A DNA stretch of 64,000 bases from Syntrophaceae bacterium UBA2251 (lineage in GTDB: Bacteria; Desulfobacterota; Syntrophia; Syntrophales; UBA2251): NCBI GenBank assembly GCA_002347815.1, contig DDXV01000003.1, forward strand, positions 27,501 through 91,500, written 5' to 3'. The position numbers and the translations under genes are program-made. The notes beneath the pieces are model-generated. The model was not told where the DNA came from and searched no databases. It was given only the letters and a program-made list of their open reading frames with translations. Below, piece by piece: positions 8,526-16,810 of this stretch (its first letter is position 1; every line of letters begins with the position of its first letter).

Positions 8526-10484
8526 ATGATGACGTTTGTCAGGAGAGGTGTGGTTTCGTGTCTGGGTTTGTTCATCGCCATGCAGTTGACGCTGGGGGCC
8601 CCTTCGGTCGCAGCCGAAGCCAGCACACCGGCCCCGGCCAGCCGCCCGGCGGAGACCGGGGGGAAGGCCGCCATCCTCTCGGAAAACGTCTTGCCGTCTT
8701 CCGGCGCGAATGTCGCCGGACACCCAGCCAGGGCGGCCCGTCTCAAGGGCGGCGCCCCTGCATCTGAGGGCAACGACGATAAGAACGACCCGCAAAAGAT
8801 CGAAGACGAGGAACGCGATATCATGGAAGAGGCCCTCGCGCTCCTCGAGGAGTCGAACGCCCATTGGCAGAAGGGGGACCTGGAAAATGCCCAGAACCTG
8901 CTCGATGAGGCCTACGCCCTGATCATCGAAACCGACGGCGATACGGACATTTCACGACAGAAAGACGATCTTCGCCTCCTTATCGCCAAGCGCATTCTTG
9001 CGGTCTACAGCGCCAAGCAAAACGTCACCGCCGGGAAGCGCAGCGAAATCCCCATGCGCATCAACGAGGACGTTGAAAAGGAGATCCGCCTGTTTCAAAG
9101 CGTCGAGCGGGACTTTTTCATCTCCTCCTATCAGCGATCCTTCAAGTACCGTCCGATCATCGTGCGGGAGCTCAAGAAGGCGGGCATTCCCGAGGAACTG
9201 TCCTGGCTGCCGCTCGTAGAGAGCGGCTTCAAGGTATCCGCCCTCTCGCGGGCGCGGGCCCTGGGGCTCTGGCAGTTTATCCCTTCGACCGGTTACAAAT
9301 ACGAGCTCAACCGAGACGAATGGATCGACGAGCGCATGGACATCGAGAAATCGACGCACGCAGCCATCAGCTATCTCAAGGATCTTCATGGCATGTTCGG
9401 CGATTGGCTGACCGTCCTGGCCGCCTACAACTGCGGCGAGGGGCGCGTGCTGCGCGTCATTTCACGCCAGCACGTCAATTATTTTGACCGGTTCTGGGAT
9501 CTTTACCACCAGTTGCCCTATGAGACGGCCCGTTACGTTCCCCGCTTTCTGGCCACGCTGGCCATCATCAAAGACCCCCAAAAATACGGGATGGACCTGG
9601 GATCCCCCTCTCCGAACGAAGACCTCAGCACGTATGAGATCGTCAAAACGAACCGCTCAATGCGCCTGAGCGACATCGCCACCCGCATCGAACAACCGGA
9701 GGAACTTCTCGTCTGTCTGAACGCGGAACTGCGCCACCGGGCGACGCCGCCCCGCGAATACGCCCTGAGGGTGCCCCTGGAAATGGCGGAAAAGTTCGTC
9801 AATATCGAAGGGGAGATTCCGGCGTGGGAAGAGCCGAAACCCACGGTGGTCGTCAAGAAATCCATCACGATCCGGCATCGCGTCAAGCGGGGGGAGACGG
9901 TGGCCAGCCTGGCCAGAAAGTATCGGACCTCCGCCAGCGCCATCCGTTCCTTCAACCGTCTCTCGTCGAAGAAGCGATTGCGGGCCGGACGTATCGTTCA
10001 GATCCCGATCCCGAGCTATCGCTACGAAAAAATCCAGGCGGCTTCAGCTGACAAGAACGGCGATCGTTCCCGCGGCACGGGCAAGACCCTGACGCATCGG
10101 ATCCGCCGGGGAGAGACCCTTTCTTCCGTCGCCAGGCGCTATGGGGTATCCGTGAGCGATCTCAAACGCACGAACCTCCTGCGCTCCAATACGGTCAAGA
10201 CCGGACAGGTCCTCCGGATCGTCGGGAGGGTCGGGGGGGAAGAGCCGGGCACGCCCGGCGAAGGGGGGCGCTCCGTTGCCACGCAGAGCGCGCGAAAAAA
10301 GAGCCCGGGGAAGTCGACCGGCCGGAACGTCCACCGGGCCACGAAGACCTATATCGTCAAAAAGGGCGATACGCTGACGAAAATCGCCCTGAAGAACCGT
10401 ACGACCCTCAAGGCCCTGAAGGAAATGAACGGGCTCGGTGAGCAAGGCCGCATCCACCCGGGACAATCGATCGTGCTGGAATAG
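8526..10484 (+). CDS. MltD-like membrane-bound lytic murein transglycosylase with three LysM domains
   Basis: Cell-envelope enzyme that cleaves peptidoglycan glycan strands. The protein (652 residues from ATG 8526) begins with a signal peptide (VVSCLGLFIAMQL then APSVAA). It has a low-complexity N-terminal region and an SLT domain at about 215-330, with the catalytic Glu in LVESGF (about 230), GLWQFIPSTG and AAYNCGEGRV. Three LysM peptidoglycan-binding repeats start near 449, 520 and 607. The start at 8526 (or the adjacent ATG 8529) is preferred over ATG 8511 because GGGGGAG at 8513-8519 then serves as the SD. It is convergent with ybeY. Confidence 0.92.
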   Translation: MMTFVRRGVVSCLGLFIAMQLTLGAPSVAAEASTPAPASRPAETGGKAAILSENVLPSSGANVAGHPARAARLKGGAPASEGNDDKNDPQKIEDEERDIMEEALALLEESNAHWQKGDLENAQNLLDEAYALIIETDGDTDISRQKDDLRLLIAKRILAVYSAKQNVTAGKRSEIPMRINEDVEKEIRLFQSVERDFFISSYQRSFKYRPIIVRELKKAGIPEELSWLPLVESGFKVSALSRARALGLWQFIPSTGYKYELNRDEWIDERMDIEKSTHAAISYLKDLHGMFGDWLTVLAAYNCGEGRVLRVISRQHVNYFDRFWDLYHQLPYETARYVPRFLATLAIIKDPQKYGMDLGSPSPNEDLSTYEIVKTNRSMRLSDIATRIEQPEELLVCLNAELRHRATPPREYALRVPLEMAEKFVNIEGEIPAWEEPKPTVVVKKSITIRHRVKRGETVASLARKYRTSASAIRSFNRLSSKKRLRAGRIVQIPIPSYRYEKIQAASADKNGDRSRGTGKTLTHRIRRGETLSSVARRYGVSVSDLKRTNLLRSNTVKTGQVLRIVGRVGGEEPGTPGEGGRSVATQSARKKSPGKSTGRNVHRATKTYIVKKGDTLTKIALKNRTTLKALKEMNGLGEQGRIHPGQSIVLE

Positions 10485-10496
10485 GCACGCCGCCCG

Positions 10497-10949
10497 TCAC
10501 TGAATCTCATACCCCTTGAGTTTGCGAAAGATCCGCTGTTCCAGGGCCTTCATTTCCCGGGCTTTCGTCGCAGAGACCCCTTCGTGATCGAACCCCAGCA
10601 GGTGAAGCAGCCCGTGAATCAGGAGAAAATCCAGCTCGTCCGTGAACTTTATCTTTGCCCGTCGCGCATCCGACCCGGCCCTCTCGACCGAGACGACGAT
10701 GTCCCCGAGCAGGGAAGGGTTGAGCGCGCCGTCTTCCCCCTCCTGGATCGCGAACGACATGACATTGGTCGGCCGATCGCGGCCCAGATAATCTCGGTTG
10801 ATGGTCTGAATGCCGGCGTCGTCAACGAGAAGCACGCTGACCTCCTGTTCGGCGCAGCCGAGCAGGGCCATCACCTCCGTCAGGATTCTCCGTATTCTGA
10901 CCCGATTGACGCGGCGTACAGTCTGCCTGTTTTCGATCAGGACCGGCAC
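10497..10949 (-). CDS. ybeY: Endoribonuclease YbeY (16S rRNA maturation)
   Basis: Single-strand-specific metallo-endoribonuclease used in 16S rRNA 3'-end maturation and ribosome quality control. At 150 residues it has the full family length, with the three-His zinc motif HGLLHLLGFDHE near the C-terminus and the DRPTNVMSFA segment upstream. It lies 56 bases downstream of phoH on the same strand, the usual phoH-ybeY order. It ends 12 bases from the convergent transglycosylase gene. Confidence 0.95.
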   Translation of the reverse strand: MPVLIENRQTVRRVNRVRIRRILTEVMALLGCAEQEVSVLLVDDAGIQTINRDYLGRDRPTNVMSFAIQEGEDGALNPSLLGDIVVSVERAGSDARRAKIKFTDELDFLLIHGLLHLLGFDHEGVSATKAREMKALEQRIFRKLKGYEIQ

Positions 10950-11005
10950 AGTCGGCCCTCCCTATTCCCCGTATAGACCCTCATCGGGATGCCCCTCACC
11001 GCAAT

Positions 11006-12001
11006 TTAACGTCCGTTGGAGCGAGGGTCCGTTCCATTGGTCCTCTGGTAGGCGCGGATAACCTCTTGAACCAGCGGGTGCCGCACCACATCCAGCTCTG
11101 AAAAATGGACGACGCGGATCCCCTGCACGCTCCGGAGCAGCGTTTCGGCTTCGACGAGTCCGGATTTGATCTCCTGGGGGAGATCGATCTGCGTGATGTC
11201 GCCCGTAATCACCGCCTTGGAACCCAGTCCGAGACGGGTCAGGAACATCTTCATCTGCTCCGAAGTCGTGTTCTGGGCCTCATCGAGGATGACGAAGGCG
11301 TCGTTAAGGGTTCGACCCCGCATGAAAGCCAGGGGCGCGACCTCGATGGTCCCCTTGTGGATCAACGCCGAGGCGCGGTCGAAATCCATCATGTCGAAAA
11401 GGGCATCGTACAACGGACGCAGATAGGGGTTCACCTTCTCCGCCAGATCGCCGGGCAGGAAACCCAGTTTTTCGCCCGCCTCCACGGCCGGACGCGTCAG
11501 AACGATGCGGTGGACCTTCTTGTCCTGCAGCGCGGCGACGGCCACGGCCATGGCCAGATACGTTTTCCCGGTGCCGGCCGGTCCGATGGCGAAGACCATA
11601 TCGCAGGCGCGAATGGCGTCGATATAGCGCTTCTGGGCGATGCTTTTGGGCGTGATGGCCCGTTTCTTAGAGGAAATGAAGACGGTATCGAGGAAGATCT
11701 TTTCCAGGTCCGTCTGGCGGTTTTCCGACAGGATGCGGTGGGCGTGAAGAATGTCCTGGGGATAGATCGGAAACCCCTTGCGGGCGAGGGAGTACAGTTG
11801 GAGCAAAAGAGAGCGAACCAATTCGACGTCGGGGGCGCTGCCGTCGATGGAGAGCTGATTCCCCCGCAGGGACATCTTGACCGGCGTCAGGCGCTCGACC
11901 TGACGGACGTGGCCATCCTGTTCGCCCAACAGGACCTTCAGGGTGGTGTTGTCGTCGAAGGTGAGTTTCTCGGTCACGGATTGCATGAACAAGGGCTCCA
12001 A
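11006..12001 (-). CDS. PhoH-like ATPase (YbeZ type)
   Basis: Cytoplasmic P-loop ATPase/RNA helicase-like partner of YbeY. It has 331 residues: an N-terminal region with the typical G..D....ER segment, Walker A GPAGTGKTYLAMA near residue 140, and Walker B in AFVILDEAQNTT. The C-terminus matches the PhoH fold (VITGDITQIDLP). The ATG at 12001 is used; a shorter start at MQSVTEK a few codons later is possible. The M20 peptidase stop is only 5 bases upstream, and ybeY follows, so the genes appear co-transcribed. Confidence 0.93.
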   Translation of the reverse strand: MEPLFMQSVTEKLTFDDNTTLKVLLGEQDGHVRQVERLTPVKMSLRGNQLSIDGSAPDVELVRSLLLQLYSLARKGFPIYPQDILHAHRILSENRQTDLEKIFLDTVFISSKKRAITPKSIAQKRYIDAIRACDMVFAIGPAGTGKTYLAMAVAVAALQDKKVHRIVLTRPAVEAGEKLGFLPGDLAEKVNPYLRPLYDALFDMMDFDRASALIHKGTIEVAPLAFMRGRTLNDAFVILDEAQNTTSEQMKMFLTRLGLGSKAVITGDITQIDLPQEIKSGLVEAETLLRSVQGIRVVHFSELDVVRHPLVQEVIRAYQRTNGTDPRSNGR

Positions 12002-12006
12002 AGGGT

Positions 12007-13248
12007 TCAGATGGGGTTCAGGCCCAGATGGGCAAAGACCTTTGCATTGCCGATCATGTTGCTGATGAGGCAGTTTTCGTTGGGCTGGTGGGCGGTCTCG
12101 TTCTGCCGGGACCAGACGGCCACGGGATATCCCTCCTGCCGCATCAGTGCGGCCACCGTTCCCGCGCCGATACCCATGGGCTTCGCTTGGAGGCCGTACA
12201 CGCGGCGGATGGCTTCCCGAAGGGCGGAGACGACCGGGGCATCGGCGGGTGTCGGCGGCGGTGCGGGAACGGACTGCACGGCTTCGATGACGATACGCAC
12301 CTGATGAACCCGCTCGATATCGTCGGCGAGAGCCCGGATTGCCTCGAAGACGCGCTGGAGAGGATAGTCGGGCAGAACACGGGCGTCCAGGTAAAAGACG
12401 TCGTCGCCCGGAATCGTATTGACGTTCGGAACGTTGGCATCCCTGCGGGTGGGTTCGAAGGTGCTTTCCTGAGGCTCGTACAGGGGATCCCGCAACGGAA
12501 ACAGCTCATAGAGCTCCCGGAGCCTGACGACGAGGTGAGCCGCGGCCGCGAAGGCATTGCGCCCGAGGTCGGGACGGCTGCCGTGGCACTGCCGTCCCGT
12601 CGTTCGGAAGCGGAGCCAGTAGAGGCTCTTTTCCGCGATTTCGATGGCGGTCCCCTGCGCATCACCGAAATCCGGAACGACAATCAGGGCGTCTTTCCGG
12701 AAAACCGGATCGACCCGGGCGAGCAGGTGCCGAACGCCGAAACGACTGGAGGTCTCTTCGTCCGAAACCAGGGCGAGCCCCAGGTTATATTCCGGCCGGA
12801 CCCCCAGCTCGCAAAAGGCGCGCAGCGCGAAGATGGAGGCAACAAGATCCTGCTGGTTGTCCTCCGTTCCCCGCCCGTAAATGCGGCCGTCTCGGACTTC
12901 GGCGCGATACGGGTCGCTCAACCAGAGGGAAGTTTCCCCCGGAGGGACGACATCCATATGCGTGAGGATCCAGAGGGTCTTGCCCGGATGGTGTCCGGGA
13001 AGACGGACGAGGATGTTCGGACGCAGGCCGGACGACACGCGCGGATCGGGTGCCGGGAGGGTCTCGATGTCGGTCAATCCGAGGCGCTGCAGGGACTTCT
13101 GAAGATAGAGGGCCTTTTGAAATTCGCCATCCCCGCCGTTGTCCGGGGAAAGCGCCGGATAGGAACACAGATCGATCTGCATCTGAACCATTTCGGGTTC
13201 GTACCGCTCGATCCGATCCGCAAGGCGTTTGAATGTCTTGAGGTTCAT
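12007..13248 (-). CDS. M20-family metallopeptidase (DapE/ArgE-like)
   Basis: Zinc-dependent amidohydrolase/peptidase of 413 residues. Metal-site motifs are visible: LTHMDVVPPGE (His and Asp, near residue 95), GRGTEDNQQ (bridging Asp/Glu region), VSDEETSSRFG (catalytic/ligand Glu pair), an internal dimerisation domain, and a C-terminal His ligand in NETAHQPNE. Members are annotated variously as succinyl-diaminopimelate desuccinylase, acetylornithine deacetylase or dipeptidase; nothing here settles the substrate. No biosynthetic lysine or arginine genes are adjacent, so a general peptidase role is as likely. It is flanked on the same strand by a small membrane protein (4 bases upstream) and phoH. 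Confidence 0.85.
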   Translation of the reverse strand: MNLKTFKRLADRIERYEPEMVQMQIDLCSYPALSPDNGGDGEFQKALYLQKSLQRLGLTDIETLPAPDPRVSSGLRPNILVRLPGHHPGKTLWILTHMDVVPPGETSLWLSDPYRAEVRDGRIYGRGTEDNQQDLVASIFALRAFCELGVRPEYNLGLALVSDEETSSRFGVRHLLARVDPVFRKDALIVVPDFGDAQGTAIEIAEKSLYWLRFRTTGRQCHGSRPDLGRNAFAAAAHLVVRLRELYELFPLRDPLYEPQESTFEPTRRDANVPNVNTIPGDDVFYLDARVLPDYPLQRVFEAIRALADDIERVHQVRIVIEAVQSVPAPPPTPADAPVVSALREAIRRVYGLQAKPMGIGAGTVAALMRQEGYPVAVWSRQNETAHQPNENCLISNMIGNAKVFAHLGLNPI

Positions 13249-13252
13249 GGTT

Positions 13253-13477
13253 TCATCGTTTGCGCCAGGCGAGGTACACCTGAACCGAGGGGGAAATCAT
13301 CCCGACCATGCTGATCAGAATGATGAGGGAGGATGAGAAAAAGGCCATGACAAATTCGAGGGGATTTTCCAGGTGGTACGTTCGGACCATGACGTAGATG
13401 CCGAACAGAAGAAACAGGCTGGAAACCAGAAAAAGGGCGAACGGCCTGCACCAGCGTACAATGGAAAATGCACTCAT
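13253..13477 (-). CDS. Small two-helix membrane protein, unknown function
   Basis: 74 residues if started at ATG 13477 (AAGGAT SD about 9 bases upstream); a GTG start at 13495 would add six residues. Two hydrophobic segments are visible, around FALFLVSSLFLLFGIYVMV and AFFSSSLIILISMVGMI, ending in a basic WRKR tail. I do not recognise the family. It sits with 4-base spacing before the M20 gene, consistent with a shared mRNA. Confidence 0.55.
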   Translation of the reverse strand: MSAFSIVRWCRPFALFLVSSLFLLFGIYVMVRTYHLENPLEFVMAFFSSSLIILISMVGMISPSVQVYLAWRKR

Positions 13478-13522
13478 GAAATGGATATCCTTCACGATCC
13501 GTCAACGTCAACGCAGCGCAGT

Positions 13523-14908
13523 CTAACGGTTATCGCCGGAAGAATCAAGCAGTTTCATCGGGGGGGGGGGCATCCGTGTCTTTAACTTGAGCTCTCTGTA
13601 CGCCCGCTCGGAAAGGGTATAGCCCCCGCAGGGAAGCAGCGTGTTGTTATGGCAGAGCGGTTCGTTCCCGAGATCGCAGGGGGAGGCCCGAAGGGCTTCC
13701 GGCCAAAGCGCGGTTCCCGGAATGGGAGAATATTCGGCCAGAACGGGTCTGGCCCCCAGGGACTGGACGAAGCGAATGCTTCCGTCGATCTCTTCGGCCG
13801 TCTGGCCGGGCAGCCCGCAGAGGAGGTAGACCCCGATATCGGACGCTTCATAACCCGCTTCGCACAGATACCGAACGGCCGCGATGAGATGATCGTTGTT
13901 GACTTTTCCGCCGGTCGCCGCCTGACGGTCGGGGTCGACTGTTTCAAACCCGAATCTGAGCGTCCGGAATCCGGCCCGGAACAGCATCCGCGCCAGGTAT
14001 GGGGTGATGTGCCGAAGGTGAAGTCCGTTCGGACAGTGGAACGAGAGGTTCGCATGACGACGGACGATGGCGTCGAGCAGGGGCAGGGCCAGGGAAGGGG
14101 GATCCACGAGAAAGGCGTCGTCATAGATTGAAAAATGTCGAACCCCGAAGCGGTCGTGCCAGTCGAAGATCTCCTCGGCGACCCGATGCGGATGACGTCG
14201 CTGAAATCTCGGGTGCAGGCGACTCGATGCGCAGTAAGAGCAACGAAAGGGACAGCCTCGCGAGGTAAGCAAGGGGAGTTGATCCAGCCGGCCCAGGAGA
14301 TCGAAGGCCGGACGGGGATAACTGTCCAGGTCCTCGAAATCGGGGAGGACGCGAGGGCGATCGTCGAAGTAGGTTCAAATGATCTCCGAAAAATGCCGTT
14401 CGCCCGGACCGGCAAAAATCCTGTCGGCCCCGGATTGTCCGGCATGGTCAGGGCAGAGGGTGACGTAGTTGCCTCCCAGGAGGATGGGAATGCCGGGCAG
14501 CGACTCGCGGAGGAGGCGGATGGCCGCAAATGCGCCGGGGTACCAGTAGGTCATCATGCAGGTCACCAGAACCATGTCCGGGGCGGAAATCGAGAGGAGT
14601 TTTCGACGGAAAAGGCTCGGCGGGATGCCGTACCGATAATACCGTCTCGGGAAGGTGTAAAGGGGCGGCGGCTTTTCGATGGCCTCTTTGGGAAAATGTC
14701 CCGTTCCGTGCTCCGTACGCCGCGTTTTCCGGTGTGTCTGATCCGTGAAATCGTGATCGATTAGACAGTCCAGATAACTGACCGCGTAACCGTTCGCACG
14801 AAAGAGCGCGGCGAGAGAGAGCAGCCCCAGGGGCTTCATCCAGAAGTCGAAGGCGGCGAAGTCGTAAATCCAGGGCGTGACGAACAGAATGTGTTTCCGG
14901 TGTTTCAT
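13523..14908 (-). pseudogene. Radical SAM protein with B12-binding-like N-terminus, interrupted by one in-frame TGA
   Basis: Two parts in the same frame are separated by a single TGA at 14375-14377. The N-terminal part (177 residues from ATG 14908) resembles a cobalamin-binding Rossmann domain (ILFVTPWIYDF, DMVLVTCMMTYWYPG, GIPILLGGNYVTL, GERHFSEII). The sequence after the stop continues without interruption (TYFDDRP, then DLDSYPRPAFDLL) into a canonical radical SAM domain with CPFRCSYC and later FGFETVD and CGLPGQTAEE. Read through, it is 461 residues, normal for B12-radical SAM proteins. A CGA-to-TGA change (Arg) would explain the stop. An 11-C run lies near the 3' end. It may be a recent nonsense mutation, a sequencing error or recoding; substrate unknown. 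Confidence 0.8.
13560..13570. repeat. 11-base G homopolymer inside the broken radical SAM gene
   Basis: Eleven consecutive G on the plus strand (C on the coding strand) encode Pro-Pro-Pro-Pro, 11 codons from the C-terminus. Such a run is prone to slippage, which would change the final residues, and also to sequencing error. Confidence 0.9.
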
Positions 14909-14976
14909 GCGTAGACGGTATCATAGACGATCGCCCGGGGCAAACGAAAACGCGGTGCGGCGCGAAATGACCAAAA

Positions 14977-15000
14977 ATGATATTATACATGATATTATAC
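14977..15000. repeat. Tandem 12-bp repeat in AT-rich intergenic region
   Basis: ATGATATTATAC occurs twice in direct succession (14977-14988, 14989-15000). On the minus strand each copy contains a perfect TATAAT, so the repeat could supply -10 boxes for the divergent radical SAM gene. It lies in a strikingly AT-rich stretch (about 14970-15060) within an otherwise GC-rich sequence. Confidence 0.8.
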
Positions 15001-15014
15001 AGTACAAGTATTTT

Positions 15015-15053
15015 GATCTAGAGATAATAATATAAAATGATTATCTATAGATT
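15015..15053. promoter_or_regulatory. Candidate operator: long imperfect palindrome upstream of the MerR-like gene
   Basis: TCTAGAGATAAT (15017-15028) and ATTATCTATAGA (15040-15051) are inverted repeats matching at 11 of 12 positions around an 11-base centre. It lies between the divergent radical SAM gene and the MerR-type regulator. MerR proteins bind such dyads, so autoregulation is a reasonable inference. Confidence 0.55.
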
Positions 15054-15059
15054 TACCCC

Positions 15060-15088
15060 TTGACTTGGACGTTATCTTGTTTCATGAT
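15060..15088 (+). promoter_or_regulatory. Possible promoter of the MerR-cyclase/dtd/guaB/dnaE cluster
   Basis: TTGACT (15060-15065), 17 bases, CATGAT (15083-15088). The -35 is strong and the -10 weak. It lies just downstream of the candidate operator and about 50 bases before the preferred start codon at 15141. Confidence 0.45.
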
Positions 15089-15140
15089 ACTCAATAGAGG
15101 GTGTATCATTGGAACGAAGCGTCGGGAGGGAGACGGTCGG

Positions 15141-16352
15141 ATGCGATCCGGGAACCCGGTCCTCGAGAATGTGATCAGTAGTGTCGATCTCATAAAAATT
15201 ACCGGTATATCGAGAGCGACCTTGAATAATTACATAAAACTTGGACTGTTGCCAAAACCCATCGTCGGCAAGCCTCGCGATCCGGACATGCGCGCCCGCC
15301 AGGTCGGATATTTCCCCTCGGACGTCCTGTCGACCCTGGAGCAGATTCACACCCTTAAGAAAACCGGCAAGACCATACCGGAAATCTCGGCGAGACTCGG
15401 CGTGGTTTCCTCGCCGCCGAAGCCTATCGCGCCCCGAACGGTTCGCCGAACCGCCCAGCCGCCGGAAGAGCTTCCGACAACCCATGCCCTTCAGGCGGCG
15501 CTCTTCCCCGAAATGTCCGAGACCTCCGAACCCTCTGAACGGGACAGTCTTCGTTTCCCGGGGTCTCAGGGTGTCGGGGCGCCGGCAAGACCCTCGCCCC
15601 CCCAATGGACATCCTTTGTCATCCTGTCCGCCCGCATCCACGATTTGCCGCGGCTGCGTGCGGAACTGCCGCCGGAAGAATTCATTGAATTTTTTCGACA
15701 GTTCCGGATAGACGTGGATGACGCAGCTCAACGCGCACGGATGACGCACGTCACCTATTCCCAAGGCGGACTTCTATGTTATTTTATTCAGGGCGAAGGC
15801 AATCGCTATCTCCTCGACGCGATTCGCTTTTCGTTGGAGCTGCGACGGATCGCCCGGAATTTGAATGCGGCGTGGAAGCGTAGAAAAGGATGGGGGAACC
15901 GCCTGTTCGTGAACATCGGCGTCGTCGACGGCTCTGATTGGGTCGCGCGGGTCGTGGCTGGTTCTAAAAAGGATCTCTGCGTCTCCGGGTCTGGGGTTGA
16001 ACAGGCGCTGCGCCTGTGCGATTTTGCACGCTTCGGGTCGATCTGGACGACGAAAACCCTCCTGAGCCGCATCGGGCCCGCCGACAGAGAAGGCTTACGG
16101 TACGGCATCCGGTCGCAAGGCGTTTCGGGGGAGGTCTGGACGGAACAGGTGTATGCCCGAATCCTGGATCTGTTTTCGCCCGGCGATGCAACTATCGAAA
16201 TATATCAGGATATTGCATCACTTCCCATCACGGAAATCATCGGAGAAGGGACGCCTCCGGCTGAAAATTCCGGCATCCGCCATACACGGATAAAAGACTT
16301 GCCGTCCTCGACGATTATTGATAGTAAGGCAAATGACAGGATGCAACCATGA
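15141..16352 (+). CDS. MerR-type regulator fused to a degenerate class III nucleotidyl cyclase domain
   Basis: 403 residues from ATG 15141 (SD GGGAGGGAG, spacing 8). Residues about 13-85 form a MerR-like winged helix (ITGISRATLNNYIKLGLLPKP... IPEISARLG). A Pro-rich linker follows. From about residue 155 the chain follows a class III adenylate/guanylate cyclase pattern: SFVILSARIHDL...LPPEEFIEFFRQF, GGLLCYF, NIGVVDGSDWVARVVAG, VSGSGVEQALRLCDFA. The first metal Asp expected in the F-A-D-I position is Arg, and the GD metal Asp position is Gly, so catalysis is unlikely; the domain may sense a ligand or another protein. The gene starts a cluster with dtd (ATGA overlap), DUF1285, guaB and dnaE. The HTH assignment is firm; the cyclase homology is by eye. 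Confidence 0.75.
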   Translation: MRSGNPVLENVISSVDLIKITGISRATLNNYIKLGLLPKPIVGKPRDPDMRARQVGYFPSDVLSTLEQIHTLKKTGKTIPEISARLGVVSSPPKPIAPRTVRRTAQPPEELPTTHALQAALFPEMSETSEPSERDSLRFPGSQGVGAPARPSPPQWTSFVILSARIHDLPRLRAELPPEEFIEFFRQFRIDVDDAAQRARMTHVTYSQGGLLCYFIQGEGNRYLLDAIRFSLELRRIARNLNAAWKRRKGWGNRLFVNIGVVDGSDWVARVVAGSKKDLCVSGSGVEQALRLCDFARFGSIWTTKTLLSRIGPADREGLRYGIRSQGVSGEVWTEQVYARILDLFSPGDATIEIYQDIASLPITEIIGEGTPPAENSGIRHTRIKDLPSSTIIDSKANDRMQP

Positions 16353-16804
16353 GGGCAGTCGTCCAACGCATCGATCGCTCCCGCGTCGGGGTCGATGGCG
16401 CGATTTTATCCGAAATCGGCAAGGGTGTTTTGGTCTTCCTCGGGATTGAAAAGGGGGACGGGGAGAAGGATGCAGAATACCTCTTCCACAAAATCCTCCA
16501 TCTGCGCCTCTTCGATGACGCCGAAGGCAAGATGAATCTTTCCCTGGAGGACATCAAGGGAGAGATGATGGTCATTTCCCAGTTCACCCTGCTTGCCGAC
16601 TGCCGCAAGGGGAGGCGTCCCTCATTCATCGCGGCCGAGGATCCGGCGCCGGCCCGCCTCCTCTATGAGTATTTCATCCGCATCGGACGGGACCGGCTCG
16701 GGCGGATCGGATCCGGACAATTTCAGGCCATGATGAAGATCGATTCCGTCAATGATGGCCCGGTCACCCTCGTCCTGGACAGCCGGGGGGCGTGGAGGAC
16801 TTAG
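16349..16804 (+). CDS. dtd: D-aminoacyl-tRNA deacylase
   Basis: Editing enzyme that hydrolyses D-amino acids (and Gly mischarged on tRNA-Ala) from tRNA in the cytoplasm. At 151 residues it is full length. The active-site motifs are present: SQFTL near residue 80 and NDGPVT near 134, which provides the Gly-cisPro element. The start overlaps the preceding stop by 4 bases (ATGA), so translation is probably coupled to the MerR-cyclase gene. Confidence 0.96.
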   Translation: MRAVVQRIDRSRVGVDGAILSEIGKGVLVFLGIEKGDGEKDAEYLFHKILHLRLFDDAEGKMNLSLEDIKGEMMVISQFTLLADCRKGRRPSFIAAEDPAPARLLYEYFIRIGRDRLGRIGSGQFQAMMKIDSVNDGPVTLVLDSRGAWRT

Positions 16805-16810
16805 CGAACC

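Noticed and set aside
14338..14377. Selenocysteine at the in-frame TGA of the radical SAM gene
   Set aside because: No convincing SECIS stem-loop directly after the TGA, and the position lies in a linker between domains rather than at an active site.
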